From contig CM045729.1 of NCBI GenBank assembly GCA_024760905.1, positions 54,788,580-54,852,579 on the forward strand: 64,000 nucleotides of DNA, given 5' to 3'. The position numbers were made by a program, and so were the translations under genes. Below the pieces are notes generated by a model. That model did not search any database. It worked only from the letters and a program-made list of their open reading frames with translations, and had not been told where the DNA came from. The DNA is from Plotosus lineatus. Its lineage: Eukaryota; Chordata; Actinopteri; Siluriformes; Plotosidae. Positions 1 through 15,898 of this stretch are shown here, in pieces. Each line of letters begins with the position of its first letter. Position 1 is the first letter of the stretch.

Positions 1-219
1 TGAGAGGCCAGCAGGGCGGGATGTTGGGAGACAGCCAATGAGAGAGTAATTCACGCACCGTGTGAAATTTTGATTGGCGTGTTTGAATTTAGAATGGCGC
101 ATATGGATTTTTTCGTAAGAGGAGGTTGTTTTCGTATCCTGGGGACGAAAACTTAGGAAAATGTTATTCGTAACCCGGAATTTTCGTACCCAGGGGTTTC
201 ATAAGTAGGTGGCCGACTG
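1..219 (-). mobile_element. Tigger (pogo-like) element end, family i, cut by window start
   Basis: The right end reads GTAGGTGGCCGACTG followed by TA, the reverse of the CAGTCGGCCCTCTACTTACG terminus at 32916 and 43815. The GC-rich stretch at 1-60 (CAGGGCGGGATGTTGGGAG) matches the subterminal region of those copies in reverse. Confidence 0.8.
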
Positions 220-271
220 TATTTATACCCCAGTACAGGTATTTTTAATGCACAACACTTTTGTGGTTACT

Positions 272-3225
272 AATGCAGCCATGAGGCGCGGGGGGGGTGA
301 GGCGCGCGGGGGTGGGGGGTGAGGGTTGGTCGAAGAAGGAGAGGCGGGAGGCGTGTCTGTAGGCAGGGAGAGAAAAGGAAAGGCGTGAGCCTAGGACTGA
401 AAGTAGGGACTTTGAATGTTGGAACTATGCAAGGAAAAGATAGAGAGCTGGCTGACATGATGCAGAGGAGGAAGGTGGACATACTGTGTGTTCAGGAGAC
501 CAGGTGGAAAGGTAGTAAGGCTAGAAGCTTAGGAGCAGGGTTTAAGCTGTTTTATCACGGTGTGGATGGGAAGAGAAATGGAGTAGGAGTCATCTTGAAG
601 GAGGGGTTTGTCAGGAATGTTCTAGAAGTGAAAAGAGTGTCAGACAGAGTGATGAGTCTCAAGTTAGAAATTGAAGGTGTGATGATCAATGTTGTTAGTG
701 CTTATGCCCCACAGGCAGGATGTGAGCTAGAAGAGAAGGAGAGATTCTGGAGTGAGTTAGATGAAGTGATGCAGAGTACCCCCAGAGGTGAAAGAGTGGT
801 CATTGGGGCAGACTTCAATGGACATGTTGGTGCAGGCAACAGAGGGGACGAGGAAGTGATGGGCGGGTTTGGTATCCAGGACAGGAACACAGAAGGACAG
901 ATGTTGATTGATTTTGCAAAAAGGATGGAAATGGCTGTGGTGAATACTTTCTTCAAGAAGAAACAGGAGCATAGGGTGACTTATGAAAGCGGAGGTAAGA
1001 GCACACAGGTAGACTACATCTTGTGTAGGCGATGTAATTTGAAGGAAGTCAGTGACTGCAAAGTAGTAGTGGGTGAGAGTGTTGCCAAACAGCATAGGAT
1101 GGTGGTGTGCAGGATGACGCTGATGGTGAGGAAGGTGAAAAAGGCAAAGGCAGAGCAGAAGACAAAGTGGTGGAAGCTGAAAAAGGAAGATTGTCATGTT
1201 GTCTTCAAGGAGGAGTTGAAACAGGCTTTGGGTAGTCAGGAAGTGCTTCCAGATGATTCGACAACCACAGCCAATGTGATCAGGGAGACCGGTAGGAGAG
1301 TACTTGGTGTGTCCTCTGGAAGGAAAGTAGATAAGGAAACTTGGTGGTGGAATGAGGAAGTGCAGGAGTGTGTACAAAAGCAGGGGTTAGCTAAGAAGAA
1401 GTGGGACACAGAGAGGACCGAAGAGAGTAAACAGGAGTACAGGGAGACACAGCGTAAGGCGAAGGTAGCGGTGTCAAAGGCCAAACAGAGGGCGTATGAT
1501 GACTTGTATGATAGGTTGGACAGTAAGGAGGGAGAAAATGATTTATACAGGTTAGCACAGCAGAGAAATAGAGATGGGAAAGACGTGCAGCAAGTTAGAG
1601 TGATAAAGGACAGAGAGGGAAATGTATTGACTGATGACAGAAGTGTGCTGGGAAGATGGGAAGAGTACTTTGAAGAGATGATGAATGAGGAAAATGAGAG
1701 AGAAAAAAGAGAAGAAGGGGTGACCGTTGAGGACCAGGAAGTAGCAAAGATTAGTAAGGGAGAAGTGAGGAGGGCATTGAAGAGGATGAAGAGTGGAAAG
1801 GCAGTTGGCCCTGATGACATACCAGTTGAGGTATGGAAGTGTCTAGGGGAGGTAGCAGTAGATTTTCTGACAAGAATATTCAACAAGATCTTAGAAAGTG
1901 AGCAGATGCCGGAGGAATGGAGGAGAAGTGTCCTTGTGCCCATTTTTAAGAACAAGGGAGATGTACAGAGTTGTGACAACTACAGACGGATAAAGTTGAT
2001 GAGCCATACAATGAAGTTATGGGAAAGAATAGTGGAAGCTAGACTAAGGGCAGAGGTCAGCATTTGTGAACAACAGTTTGGTTTCATGCCAAGAAAGAGC
2101 ACCACAGATGCAGTGTTTGCTTTGAGGATGTTAATAGAGAAGTACAGAGAAGGTCAGAAGGAGCTGCATTGTGCCTTTGTGGATCTGGAGAAAGCATATG
2201 ACAGGGTGCCGAGAGAAGAACTGTGGTATTGTATGAGGAAGTCTGGAGTGGCAGAGAAGGATGTTAGAGTGGTGCAGGACATGTATGAGAGATGTAAGAC
2301 AGTGGTGAGGTGTGCTGTCGGTGTGACAGAAGAGTTCAAGGTGGAGGTGGGACTGAATCAGCTCTCAGCCCCTTCTTGTTTGCTATGGTGATGCACAGGC
2401 TGACAGACGAGGTTAGACAAGAATCTCCATGGACTATGATGTTTGCAGATGACATCGTGATCTGTAGTGAGAGCAGAGAACAAGTTGAGGAAAATCTAGA
2501 GAGGTGGAGGTATGCCCTGGAAAAGAGGGGAATGAAGGTTAGTCTCAGTAAGACAGAATACGTGTGTGTGAACGATAAGGACTCAAGAGGAACGGTGAGG
2601 TTACAGGGAGCAGAGATAAAGAAGGTGGAGGATTTTAAGTACTTAGGCTCAACAATCCAGAGCAATGGAGAGTGTGGAAAAGAGGTGAAGAAGCGCGTGC
2701 AGGCAGGTTGGAATGGATGGAGAAAAGTGTCCGGTGGGATGTGTGATAGGAGAGTATCGGCAAGAATGAAGGGAAAAGTGTACAAGACGGTGATGAGGCC
2801 AGCGATGTTGTATGGTTTAGAGACAGTGGCCCTGGGGAAAAGACAGGAGTCAGAGTTGGAGGTAGCAGAGATGAAAATGTTGAGGTTCTCTTTGGGAGTA
2901 ATGAGGATGGATAGGATCAGAAACGAGTACACCAGAGGGACAGCACATGTTAGATGTTTTGGAGACAAAGTCAGAGAGGCTAGATTGAGATGGTTTGGAC
3001 ATGTACAGAGGAGGGATAGTGCGTATATTGGTAGTAGGATACTGAGGTTGGAAATACCAGGCAGAAGGCCCAGAGGAAGACCAAAGAGAAGATTTATGGA
3101 TGTGGTGAAGGCGGACATGAAGGTCGTTGGAGTAAGAGTAGAAGATGCAGAGGATACGGAGAGATGGAGGCAGATCATTCGCTGTGGCGACCCCTGAAGG
3201 GAACAGCCGAAAGAAAAAGAAGAAG
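272..3225 (+). mobile_element. RTE-type LINE copy 1, nearly full length
   Basis: It is flanked by the 15-bp direct repeat ACTTTTGTGGTTACT at 257-271 and 3226-3240, a clear target-site duplication. It encodes an apurinic-type endonuclease and a reverse transcriptase in one ORF and ends with the tail GCGACCCCTGAAGGGAACAG..AAAGAAGAAGA. Compared with the copy at 29426-32061, it has a 7-bp deletion near 2360 in the RT. RTE-clade assignment rests on the compact EN-RT layout and remembered family sequence. Confidence 0.93.
319..3197 (+). pseudogene. RTE endonuclease/reverse transcriptase ORF, one frameshift
   Basis: The frame from 319 carries endonuclease motifs VGTLNVGTM, VDILCVQETRWKG, SAYAPQ, VVIGADFNGHVG, TQVDYIL and KQHRMVV in the first 265 residues, then RT blocks [41 protein letters not shown] 7-bp deletion near 2360 removes the HQGS motif region; the next frame continues [19 protein letters not shown] and the C-terminal RWFGHVQRRD. 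The codon after RCGDP is TGA at 3195-3197. The first Met at 319 may not be the native start because the N terminus varies between copies. Confidence 0.9.
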
Positions 3226-3342
3226 ACTTTTGTGGTTACTGTTTATTGGACATCACGCCCAACCTGATTTTTGCAGTACAGTGCATGGATTAATTATTCT
3301 TTCTTTTTTCAATGTAGAAGGATGTAATACCAATTGCAAGTT

Positions 3343-3631
3343 TTCATTCATTCATTCATTCATTCATTCATTCATGCATTCATTCATTTACTGCACCACT
3401 TAATCCTAATTAGGGTTGTGGGGAGGCTGCTGCCCATCTCAGCCGACTCTGGGTGTGGGCAGGGTACACCCTGGACAGCTCGCCAGGCCATTCCAGAGCA
3501 GAAACGTGCTGATGGCTATGCAGCTACTCTTGATGAAAGTCAGCAATGGTTCTTTTACACGCCTCACACCATCGACAGTGAGAGACATCGCTGGCCTTTG
3601 ATAACCCGGTTAGCTGCACTGGGGGATAACA
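3343..3631 (-). mobile_element. tRNA-SINE, L2-type tail (type B), head missing
   Basis: On the minus strand this is the SINE body (GCAGCTAACCGGGTTATCAA, CCATTGCTGACTTTC) followed by the L2-like end (CCAGGGTGTACCCTGCCC, CCTAATTAGGATTAAG) and an (ATGA)n tail. The tRNA part is truncated. Confidence 0.85.
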
Positions 3632-4080
3632 AGTTTTAATGTCCTTTATCAAAGCATTCATGGGATGCTTTTGAAAAAAACAATTCTAACACAGTACTTA
3701 CAATATGTCTGAGAGAGAACTGCAACAGTGTAAAGTTTATTAAATGTGGTGAGATCACAGGTCACAGTGACTGACACAGAGTTAGTATATTAGTTCTTTG
3801 TGTTGTTATTGTTAATATGCGGCTCTCAGAGAAAGTACATATGGGATTAGCCATGATCATCAACTGGTAATAAGTATTTGAAATTGTGGGGTATTTTTGT
3901 ATTTGGTTTTCCTGTTTGGCCGAGGGGGAAGTTCTGTGCTCTTTCTGTCTTCAAGACTCTTGAAGTGTTGCTCAGCACAGCCATTCGTTACAGCAGTAAC
4001 CCGGTCTGAACCTGGCAGCCAAACACTTCCTGACACTGATACTTCCTCTGACCTTCAGTCCGTGCCAGACCCACACATAC

Positions 4081-4222
<142 letters not shown>

Positions 4223-4888
4223 CAATATAGGAAAAACACGTTTATCATTCTGTTGTTTTCTGACTTTTTTTTAATCCCTGATTATTCCTCTAACCAGACT
4301 CTTTCAGTAATAACCCCACCACATGCACGAGCCACCAGACTGCAAAGCACATATGGAGCAAAGGCCATTAATTCAAGTGAACTCATCTGAAATAAGCTAA
4401 ATGAGGGGAAAATAAGTGTGACATGATACTAAGGAGAACATGATGCCAGAGCTATGTTATTCATCCACTGCCAATCCAGGGAGGAAAAAACAGGGACACA
4501 GATAGCTTGTTGATGGCAGGAGACAAGGTTAGATTTCATCTGTAAGGCCTAAGGGAACACACCCGTGCTAGGGGCAGAGCAAGGTGACGTATGTTTAATG
4601 CCCGCTGGTGTTACGTGGTTTCTCTATCCAATTCCCCAGGACACATTCTTTCCAGATAGGAGAAGTCTGATCAGATAGCAAACACTTTTCAGCAGGACCA
4701 CTAACTATACTGTATTAAGATAACAAATAAATGTCTCAGAAAGTTGATTCATAACTCTCGCTCATGAACCATGCTTGCTTATTTGAAGTCACCATTAAAC
4801 TGAGCGTGCAAGAAAGGGTCTCATTTACTTTCATATGTGCCAAATGCTAGTGCTGGGGTAGAGAATAAAGAATCAACACGAAACAGCA

Positions 4889-5151
4889 GTGATGGTAAGG
4901 TGCTGGATAACCGGTCCCAAGGTTGGCAGTTGTCACTGCTCTCCCCCCTGTGTAGCTAACTGGGTTATCGAAGGCCAGCCATGTCTCTCACTGTTTGTGG
5001 TGAGAGGCATGAAAAAAAAAACCATTGCTGACTTTTGTCAGTGTGTTTCTCCCTGCGAGCTTCCCAGATTACACTTTGCCCTTGCACAGAGTAGCTGAGA
5101 TGGCCGCCAGCCTCCCTTAATTAGGATTAAGCAGTTCAGAAAATGAATGAC
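4889..5151 (+). mobile_element. tRNA-SINE, type B tail, degenerate
   Basis: The head fragment GGTGCTGGATAACCGGTCCC is followed by the SINE body and the L2-type end CCTTAATTAGGATTAAGCAG..AAAATGAATGA. It has several small deletions. Confidence 0.8.
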
Positions 5152-5358
5152 TAATATATGATAAGTCATCTCATCTTTTTTCAGAAATCACTAATTACAT
5201 AAGAAGACAGAAAACAAGCAAAGAATAAACAACTGTGGGGATGAAAAATTAAAAACAATTTAATGAAAAAAGGAGGTAAGAATAGCCATAATGTTTCCCA
5301 TGTGGGAAAAAGACATCACTAGCACTGTCATCATTAACATTTATGAAAGGAAATACTA

Positions 5359-5393
<35 letters not shown>

Positions 5394-5404
5394 CACACAC
5401 ACAT

Positions 5405-5497
<93 letters not shown>
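5359..5497. repeat. (TA)n/(CA)n compound microsatellite
   Basis: TA runs around a short CA core; the Tc1 element that follows is inserted in the TA part. Confidence 0.95.
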
Positions 5498-5499
<2 letters not shown>

Positions 5500-7106
5500 T
5501 ATGAAAAAGTATCTAAACCTTTTGGAATTTATCACATTTCTGCATAAAATCACCATCAAATGTGATCTGATCTTTGTCAAAATCACACAGATGAAAAAAA
5601 CCAGTGTCTGCTTTAACTAAACCCACCCAAACATTTATAGGTTTTCATATTTTAATGAGGATAGCATGCAAATAATGACAGAAGGGGGAGGAATAAGTAA
5701 CTGAATCCTCTGCCTAAGGAGATTTAAAGAGCAATTGAAACCAATTTTTACCAAACAATTTAAGTCAGGTGTGTGCCCAATCACTGATGAGTGGCTTAAA
5801 GCTGCCCTGCCCACTATAAACACACACCTGGTAAGAATTGTCTTGATGAGAACCATTGTCTGATGTGCACCATGGCTTGCTCAAAAGAGCTGTCTGAAGA
5901 CCTGCGATCAAGAATTGTTGATTTGTGTAAAGCTGGGAAAGGATACAAAACCATCTCTAAAAGTCTGGATGTTCATCAATCGACAGTCAGAGAAGTTGTC
6001 TACAAATGGAGAGAGTTTGGCACTGTTGCTTCTCTCCCAAGGAGTGGCCGTCCACCAAAGATGACGCCAAGAGTTCAGCGCAGAATACTTAGAGAGGTAA
6101 AAAAAACCCTAGCGTGTCTGCTAAAGACTTACAGAAATCACTGGCAAAGTCCAATATCTCTGTGCACACATCAACTATATGTAGGACAATGGCCAAGAAT
6201 GGTGTTCATGGGAGGACTCCAAGGAGGAAGCCACCGCTGTCTAAAAAAAACATTGTTGCTCGTTTAATGTTTGCAAAAAGCCACTTGGACACTCCACAGA
6301 AGTTTTGGCAAAATATTTTGTGGACTGATGAAACCAAAGTTGAATTGTTTGGGAGGAACACACAACGTCATGTGTGGAGGAAAAATGGAGCAGCTCACCA
6401 ACATCAACACCTCATCCCCACCGTGAAGCATGGTGGAGGGTGCATCATGATTTGGGGCTGTTTTGCTGCCTCGGGGCCTGGATAACTTGCAATCATTAAT
6501 GGAAAATGAATTCAAAAGTTTATCAGGATGTTTTGCAGGAAAACCTGAGGCCGTCTGTCAGACAGTTGAAGCTAAAAAAAGGATGGACGCTGCAACAAGA
6601 CAATGATCCAAAACACAGAAGTAAATCAACTTCAGAATGGTTTCAGAAGAACAAAATACACGTTCTGGAGTGGCCAAGTCAAAGTCCAGACTTGAACCCC
6701 ATTGAGATGCTGTGGCATGACCTCAAGACAGCGATTCATGCCAGACATCCCAGGAATCTGACTGAACTACAGCAGTTTTGTAAAGAAGAATGGGCCAAGA
6801 TTAGTCCTGATCGATGTGCCAGACTGATCTGCAGCTACAGGAAGCGTCTGGTTGAAGTTATTTCTGCCAAAGGGGGGGCCACAAAATATTAAATGTGATG
6901 GCTCAGTTACTTATTCCTCCCTTTTCTGTCATTGTTTGCATGCTATCCTCATTAAAATATGAAAACCTATAAATGTTTGGGTGGGTTTAGTTAAAGCAGA
7001 CACTGTTTTTTCATCTGTGTGATTTTGACAAAGATCAGATCACATTTGATGGTGATTTTATGCAGAAATGTGATAAATTCCAAAAGGTTCAGAGACTTTT
7101 TCATAC

Positions 7107-7110
<4 letters not shown>
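5498..7110 (+). mobile_element. Tc1-like transposon with ~210-bp inverted repeats, defective
   Basis: The ends are long inverted repeats: the left arm from AGTATGAAAAAGTATCTAAA to about 5710, and the right arm from about 6900 to TTTTTCATACCACT. They are near identical over about 210 bp. It lies in a TA microsatellite, matching the TA target of Tc1/mariner. The left end lacks three bases relative to the right. Confidence 0.93.
5863..6892 (+). pseudogene. Tc1-like transposase, two frameshifts and a stop
   Basis: The N-terminal paired-like helix-turn-helix (SKELSEDLRSRIVDLCKAGK, VHQSTVREVVYKWREFG) is followed by a GRPPK motif. The DD34E residues are visible in WTDETKVELFG, QQDNDPKH and SPDLNPIEMLW, with 34 residues between the second Asp and the Glu. 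The frame changes in an A-run near 6100, meets a TAA at 6483, and shifts again in an A-run near 6505. The family is usually about 340 aa. Confidence 0.9.

Positions 7111-7141
<31 letters not shown>
7111..7141. repeat. (TA)n microsatellite
   Basis: Short TA run flanking the right end of the Tc1 element; the other half of the split target repeat. Confidence 0.9.
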
Positions 7142-7142
<1 letters not shown>

Positions 7143-8442
7143 TGCAGCCATTTACAAGCTAAGACTGCTGCGGCCCAAAATAAAAAAAAAGTCTGTGTCC
7201 CACTCAAACCTTTAATCACTACTAATGATTACAACATGAAACAAAGGTGAAGTGTGTTCGCATGCATTATTTTTTTCTAAACAAACTAATGATATAAGAA
7301 TGTGGGAACACAGTGCAAATCAATAATCCATCAACAAGCAGGTGAGAATTTATAAAGAAACAAATGTAAAAAATTAGGCTTCCCTGCCAGTGTTGAGATA
7401 TAAAATGCATTCCGGTTAAAATGGGTCAGAATGCAGAATAACACATTTTTTAAACCACATGGCTTTGCTTCAGTACTTCTGACTACATTTAAAAATGTAA
7501 ATATTAAATCATAAATATTTTATAATCATTAAAAGTGCAATTACAAAGATCAAAGATATTTTTTAGTTATTCAGTGTAAACGCACTATTCTATCCCATAC
7601 TTTTGAAAACCCCTGATTTAGACCGCAGTTGAAAACTTCCATTTAAAGCATTGTACTAAACTAAACGTGCTGTTCTGTCTCAAATTGGCCTCAAAGTTTG
7701 ACACATTTCAGCTTTGAAGGACTGAAAGCCACAATGGTGTAACGTATGAAAAAACTGGAAAATTAAATAAGGTCATATTTTGACAGATGTGAGTAAGGCC
7801 TATGCATGCCAGAATTGTCTGTCACCGGCTTCAGATGAAAACAATTGAAGTCGAGACTGGTGCATTTCCGGCACGCCAATATTCTTTCAAGGAAATATCA
7901 TTTTTCTTAAAAACAGCTGATGGTTAAACCACTCTGCTCGTCAACCCTTCATTCAGAAACTTGCTTTCTTCTCCTGGCTGTTAAAAAGGCTTTCTTCTAA
8001 CTAAATTAAGTAACTTAGCCTAGTTGAGCAGTAACTGTCTTTCCTAAGCAGTTCAATTCTTTGCATAAAATGTAATCATTTTATTAACTGTGAACATAAA
8101 ACAGAAGACCCTGAAGCTATAGAGGCCTGGTAACCACTAATGCCATGGCAACCCTGGTGGGAGGTGACAGGAAAAGTTCCCTTTTGGGAATTATGAGGCA
8201 GTGCAGCATTGCTAATGATTACATCAGCACATGAGTCACCACATTGGTTTGCTCAGGTGTCAGTGGCTCCCAATGTGGAGCCATCTGTCCTCTCCTCATG
8301 GACACTCAGCATCATGTCCCTTTGCTCCAACACCACACCATGATTGAAACAGAAATCAGTGCTTCTGTTGCCACACTACTGTGACCATAACTAAACTCAT
8401 AATTTATTGCACAAGGTACACACAAGGCATAAAACCCCAAAA
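7142..8442. other. Intronic AT-rich sequence, nothing recognised
   Basis: No coding signature, tandem repeat or family repeat was recognised on either strand. Confidence 0.6.
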
Positions 8443-8443
8443 T

Positions 8444-8590
8444 GTTTTTTTTTCCAATAACAGCTTATCACATTATGTCATATTTCTCTTTTGCAATTTC
8501 TCTAATTTTGTAATTTACCCTAAATTACAGAAATATAGAAATTACAAAGGAGAAATATAACAAAGTAATAAGCTGTTATTGGAAAAAAAT
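8444..8590. repeat. Long imperfect hairpin (palindromic element)
   Basis: The arm 8450-8517 (CCAATAACAGCTTATCACAT then TATTTCTCTTTTGCAATTTC) is the imperfect reverse complement of 8521-8590, with a loop of about three bases. Arms are roughly 65-70 nt and about 85% matched by eye. No target duplication was seen. It may be a foldback MITE or a structured intronic RNA. Confidence 0.75.
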
Positions 8591-11448
8591 CAACACCATC
8601 GCTGGTTATTTTACAAAAACAGCATGTCCCATCAGCATGACTTCTATTATACATATTAAATAAATATACTATTATTAACCATTATATAAGCATCTGCTAT
8701 ATATGTGACAGAAAATATGTTATTAATGTATAAACCATATTGTATGATAAACAAAATAATACACTTTTTATATTTGAACTGCACACAGTCTATCAGAGTC
8801 ATGCAGGTATTAAAAAAAAACAAAAGCATGGAAAAGCAAAACAAAAATGAATCTTTTGACCAGAATCAGAGTCAAATGCATACACAATACAGATCCATGT
8901 ATTCGTCATACATAAGCATCATCAATGTACTCTACACTTTGCCAACAAGTTTCTTGAAATCCTCCGCCCACCAACCCCAACATAAAACAAATTAAATAAA
9001 AATGCAATGAAAACTATTTAAATTTCCATGTAATTTATTTATTTGCCTTGTGAGGGCCCGAATTGATGCCAAGCTATGCAAAGCGGCTCCTGGCACAGGC
9101 AGGCTATGTTCATCATAAGACTCAGGATTCACAGAGCATCCATTGTTCACAGTCAGCAGTCACACTTCCACACTGCAAATGGGCAGATGCGTGCCTCATA
9201 CTTTCAATATACAACACTGCTACTTACATTTCCTCCTGTATTTTAAGATGATAAAAAAGTCAACGTGCTATTTGATTCAGGGGGAACTGGATACGTTTGT
9301 AAGCAATGCTGATAAATTGGTCTCATAGACAAAGTTAGGTGTTATTCCCATTAGTTCAGCATTCTATAGATTCAGAGTACTACACTAGCATCACTTGTAC
9401 TGAGTCAGTGCATGTTGATAGCTGAGGAAAACCAACTGAGCTCCAGTCAGTAGGAGGCTGAATTTAGTTACATAATGCCACTGCAGTGTGTCACATTCCT
9501 CTGAGTTTTTTTTTTTCTTTCCCTTCATTTTTGCACACCACCTTGCCTAATACTTCCTGTGTCTGCCCCTGCCAATTCACACACCCACTTCATTCAAATC
9601 AGGTGGTCTATTTCAGGTCGCTTCTATTTCTGGACAAACTTAATGTGACCTGGGCTACCTGGTATTCCTCACACTGATGAAGCAGCATGAAACCAACACA
9701 CCTGGCATGAGTCAGATTTAAATATTTTTCCCCAAATTGAAATGTACTATTTATAGAGCACCCATCTATGAACATCACATAAATTAATCTACAGATTAAT
9801 CATTGTCTAAAGGAAAGAGGGGAATGTGCGCGAATTCATACTGTGACAGACTGGAACTGTAGACCGTCTCGCGTTCATCGAGAACCTATTCAAATATATG
9901 TATTCATTATGGGTATAGATCCATACCTTATAAGAACATTTATTTTTGGCATTACTTTTATATATTCCAGGGACATTTTAACTGACAAAAGTATTCAGTA
10001 AGTGTGCCAAATATTAGCTCAGTCCTACTTTTTTTAATCAGAGAAAGTATTGCAGTTACCTAATGTACTTTCAGCAATCTTAAAAAATTTGAAGATTTGA
10101 TCAGAATAATATAGTTTGCCTAAAAGTAAGAAAAGCATTAAATACACATGCGTACTGTTGTGAAAATGTTTCTTTATCATCCTAAATTCAGTTACACTTC
10201 CTCGGATATTCTTTGAGCAATTCAACAGTGGTCTTTTGGACAAAAATCAGAATGTTGGCTAATTTTTTTTTTTGCCGTAATTGCTGTGAAGGACTGCACT
10301 TCACAATGAATAGGTTAGCATCAATTTGATCTTTTCCCACCAAACTTGTGAACAAATGGCATTCATAACATGGCAGTGAACAGTGTGGTTGCTAAGTAAC
10401 TGAGTGCAGGCTACTTCTTTTCTTATTTCCATTCCACAGAAAATCATGCTGCTTAAGTTTGGGCAAGTTATTCTTTCTGTAATGTAATGATGCTTACCTT
10501 TAACATTACATATGGTAAGTATCCCATTAAATGCCCATTAGGTCTAATGAACACATAATGAAATCTCATAAACTTACAAATATCATTTGAAGAAGAATTA
10601 ACTACAGCCTTTGGGAAGTATGTAAAAATACATGATATTTAAGTAATTTGTGGAATGTGGTACGTAATTTATATGATAATTTATGGAATGTTAATAGGAA
10701 GTTCTTTGCGTGAATAAGACAGATACCTAAAACTAGTATAATCAGGAATGTGCGGATTAACTAAAAACCCATCCATATCCTTGATTAAACTTCAAATCTA
10801 GTAGAGGTGAAGATGAAATGGTTGGTGTTTATTTTACCTGGATTCTACTTGACTGTCCCAGATTCTACATAACCAGAATGGGAAATCTATAGATGGTTCC
10901 TGGTAGGTTTTTGTTAGTTATTCCAAAACTAGCAACATATGTTAGAAAAGTTGGTATTATTTTAAATGTAAGCAAATCAGATACAAAATGGTACCAATAA
11001 CTCAAAATGAATCATTTTGGATAAGCCTCTGTGATTTGTCATACACAGTATATTTTATACATTAACGGTGTAAATATTAAAGTAATTATCTTTTATATAT
11101 TTACTTATAATTTTTTTAGTAATTAGACATACTTCGGATAATACAGTAGAGAGTTTCTCTATGAGAGAGCACTCAGCAGAATTTTTTTAAGCTTCTTTAC
11201 TATCACAATCGCCTTTCTAAGAGTGAGAATTACAACCAATTTTAATTATCGTAATTCAGATTTAAGACTTAATCTACAATTAGGCAAATATTATGTTGTG
11301 TTTATAATAACTTGACATTCAAAAAAAATTGTTGTGATACATGCTCTGATATAAAGGTTTTTTCACTCAATGACTTTGTCAGTACCACATCTGTATAACC
11401 AAAAGTATTTTAATATGAAAGAAAAGTGTACAGAACGAACATGCTTAC
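8591..11448. other. Intronic sequence left of the last dgkb exon
   Basis: AT-rich sequence without recognised repeats. I searched both strands by eye for the next DGK exon and did not find it. Confidence 0.55.
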
Positions 11449-11609
11449 CACTCCAATGGAGAAGTAGTTGTTGACAATGCTGTATGGTACAGGGTCTCCC
11501 TTTTCCTCCTTGTCATTAGGGGATATGTCAATGTTCCAACGGTCCAGTACCACCTCAGTACTGTGTTCAATGTCCCTGAGGAACTTGAGAAGATTGCCAC
11601 CCTCATAAC
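11449..11609 (-). CDS. dgkb: dgkb exon q: catalytic domain, last exon found
   Basis: 161 bases, with a CTTCAG acceptor and GTAAGC donor, ending in phase 0. It reads [20 protein letters not shown], then [19 protein letters not shown] and [14 protein letters not shown]. The next conserved block (DASIAHRFHIMREK in other DGKs) was not found to the left, so the following intron is longer than 11 kb. Confidence 0.95.
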
Positions 11610-12303
<694 letters not shown>

Positions 12304-12589
12304 GTGATATGTAGTCGGTAGGGTACAGACACCGGATGTTACTTCAAAAATATGATGTTATTTATTAATGAGAGTCTACATGATGTCTAAACCGAGAATA
12401 TCAACACAGTCTCAGCAAACCTGTGTGTATCTGGGCTCATGTATGATGACACTTGAAGGTTGTATTTACTCTACAAAAAGAATGCAGTCCGATGCATGTA
12501 CATAGGTGAAGTTGGTTTTGTCTCTATATCGCAAAGTTGTCCTTCTCTTAGCCTTTACCTCTGACTTACAACCCCCAGCTATGGGCAAA

Positions 12590-15276
<2,687 letters not shown>

Positions 15277-15282
15277 CCTCTG

Positions 15283-15387
15283 GGTACTCTGGTTTCCTCT
15301 CACAGTGCAAAAAACATGCCCTGCAATGGGCTGTTGAGAGTAAACCCCGCCCTCGCTTGGCTAAGATGAGCATCAGCCTCCCCACGA
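15283..15387 (+). mobile_element. L2-type LINE 3' fragment
   Basis: GGTTTCCTCTCACAGTGCAA and GAATTAGGATTAATTAG resemble the L2 3' untranslated region; the copy is old. Confidence 0.55.
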
Positions 15388-15565
15388 GCTGAATTAGGAT
15401 TAATTAGTCCTGGATGGGACACAAGTCCATAGCATGTTACCCTCCCAGTAATTTTACTGGTACCCACCCATTTATACTGCTGGGTGGACAGAGGCACACT
15501 TGTGTTTAAGACCTTGCCCTCCTGATCATGAGCCCAGCACCCTAACTACTATGCCACATGATGTG
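15388..15565 (-). mobile_element. tRNA-SINE of a second family
   Basis: On the minus strand it reads AGTAGTTAGGGTGCTGGGCT and GGTACCAGTAAAATTACTGG. The same elements occur on the plus strand at 49516-49835. Confidence 0.75.
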
Positions 15566-15898
15566 TTAAAGGCCTTGAAATAAATTCGATTAACATTGCA
15601 GAAGCATGCTCTTACACTGAAATTTGTAGAAACATGTAATCTTTAACTCAAGTGAATTTTATAGAAAAAAAATCCCTGACTAAAAATTAATTATTTTTCA
15701 TAAAATTACCTGTCCCACAATTATTGGCAGCCCGAACAAATCCAAGGAAACAAATGTAATTGAACTATTTCTGTCAATTCTACAGTAGTTTACAAAGTTG
15801 ATCAGAGTATCTTGGAACATTTAATTAGCAATTCATCACTTCCTGTTTCCCTGGGGTATAAATATAATGTGACACAGAGGCCATTTCTCTTATTCACA

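Noticed and set aside
1236..1979. Minus-strand ORFs of 60-300 codons opposite RTE copies
   Set aside because: They are antisense shadows of the EN-RT frame; the same holds at 2336-3178, 31180-32109 and their plus-strand counterparts at 18942-21629 and 46345-47259.
3334..3639. Plus-strand ORF with Ile-His-Ser repeats
   Set aside because: It is the (ATTC)n tail and antisense body of a SINE.
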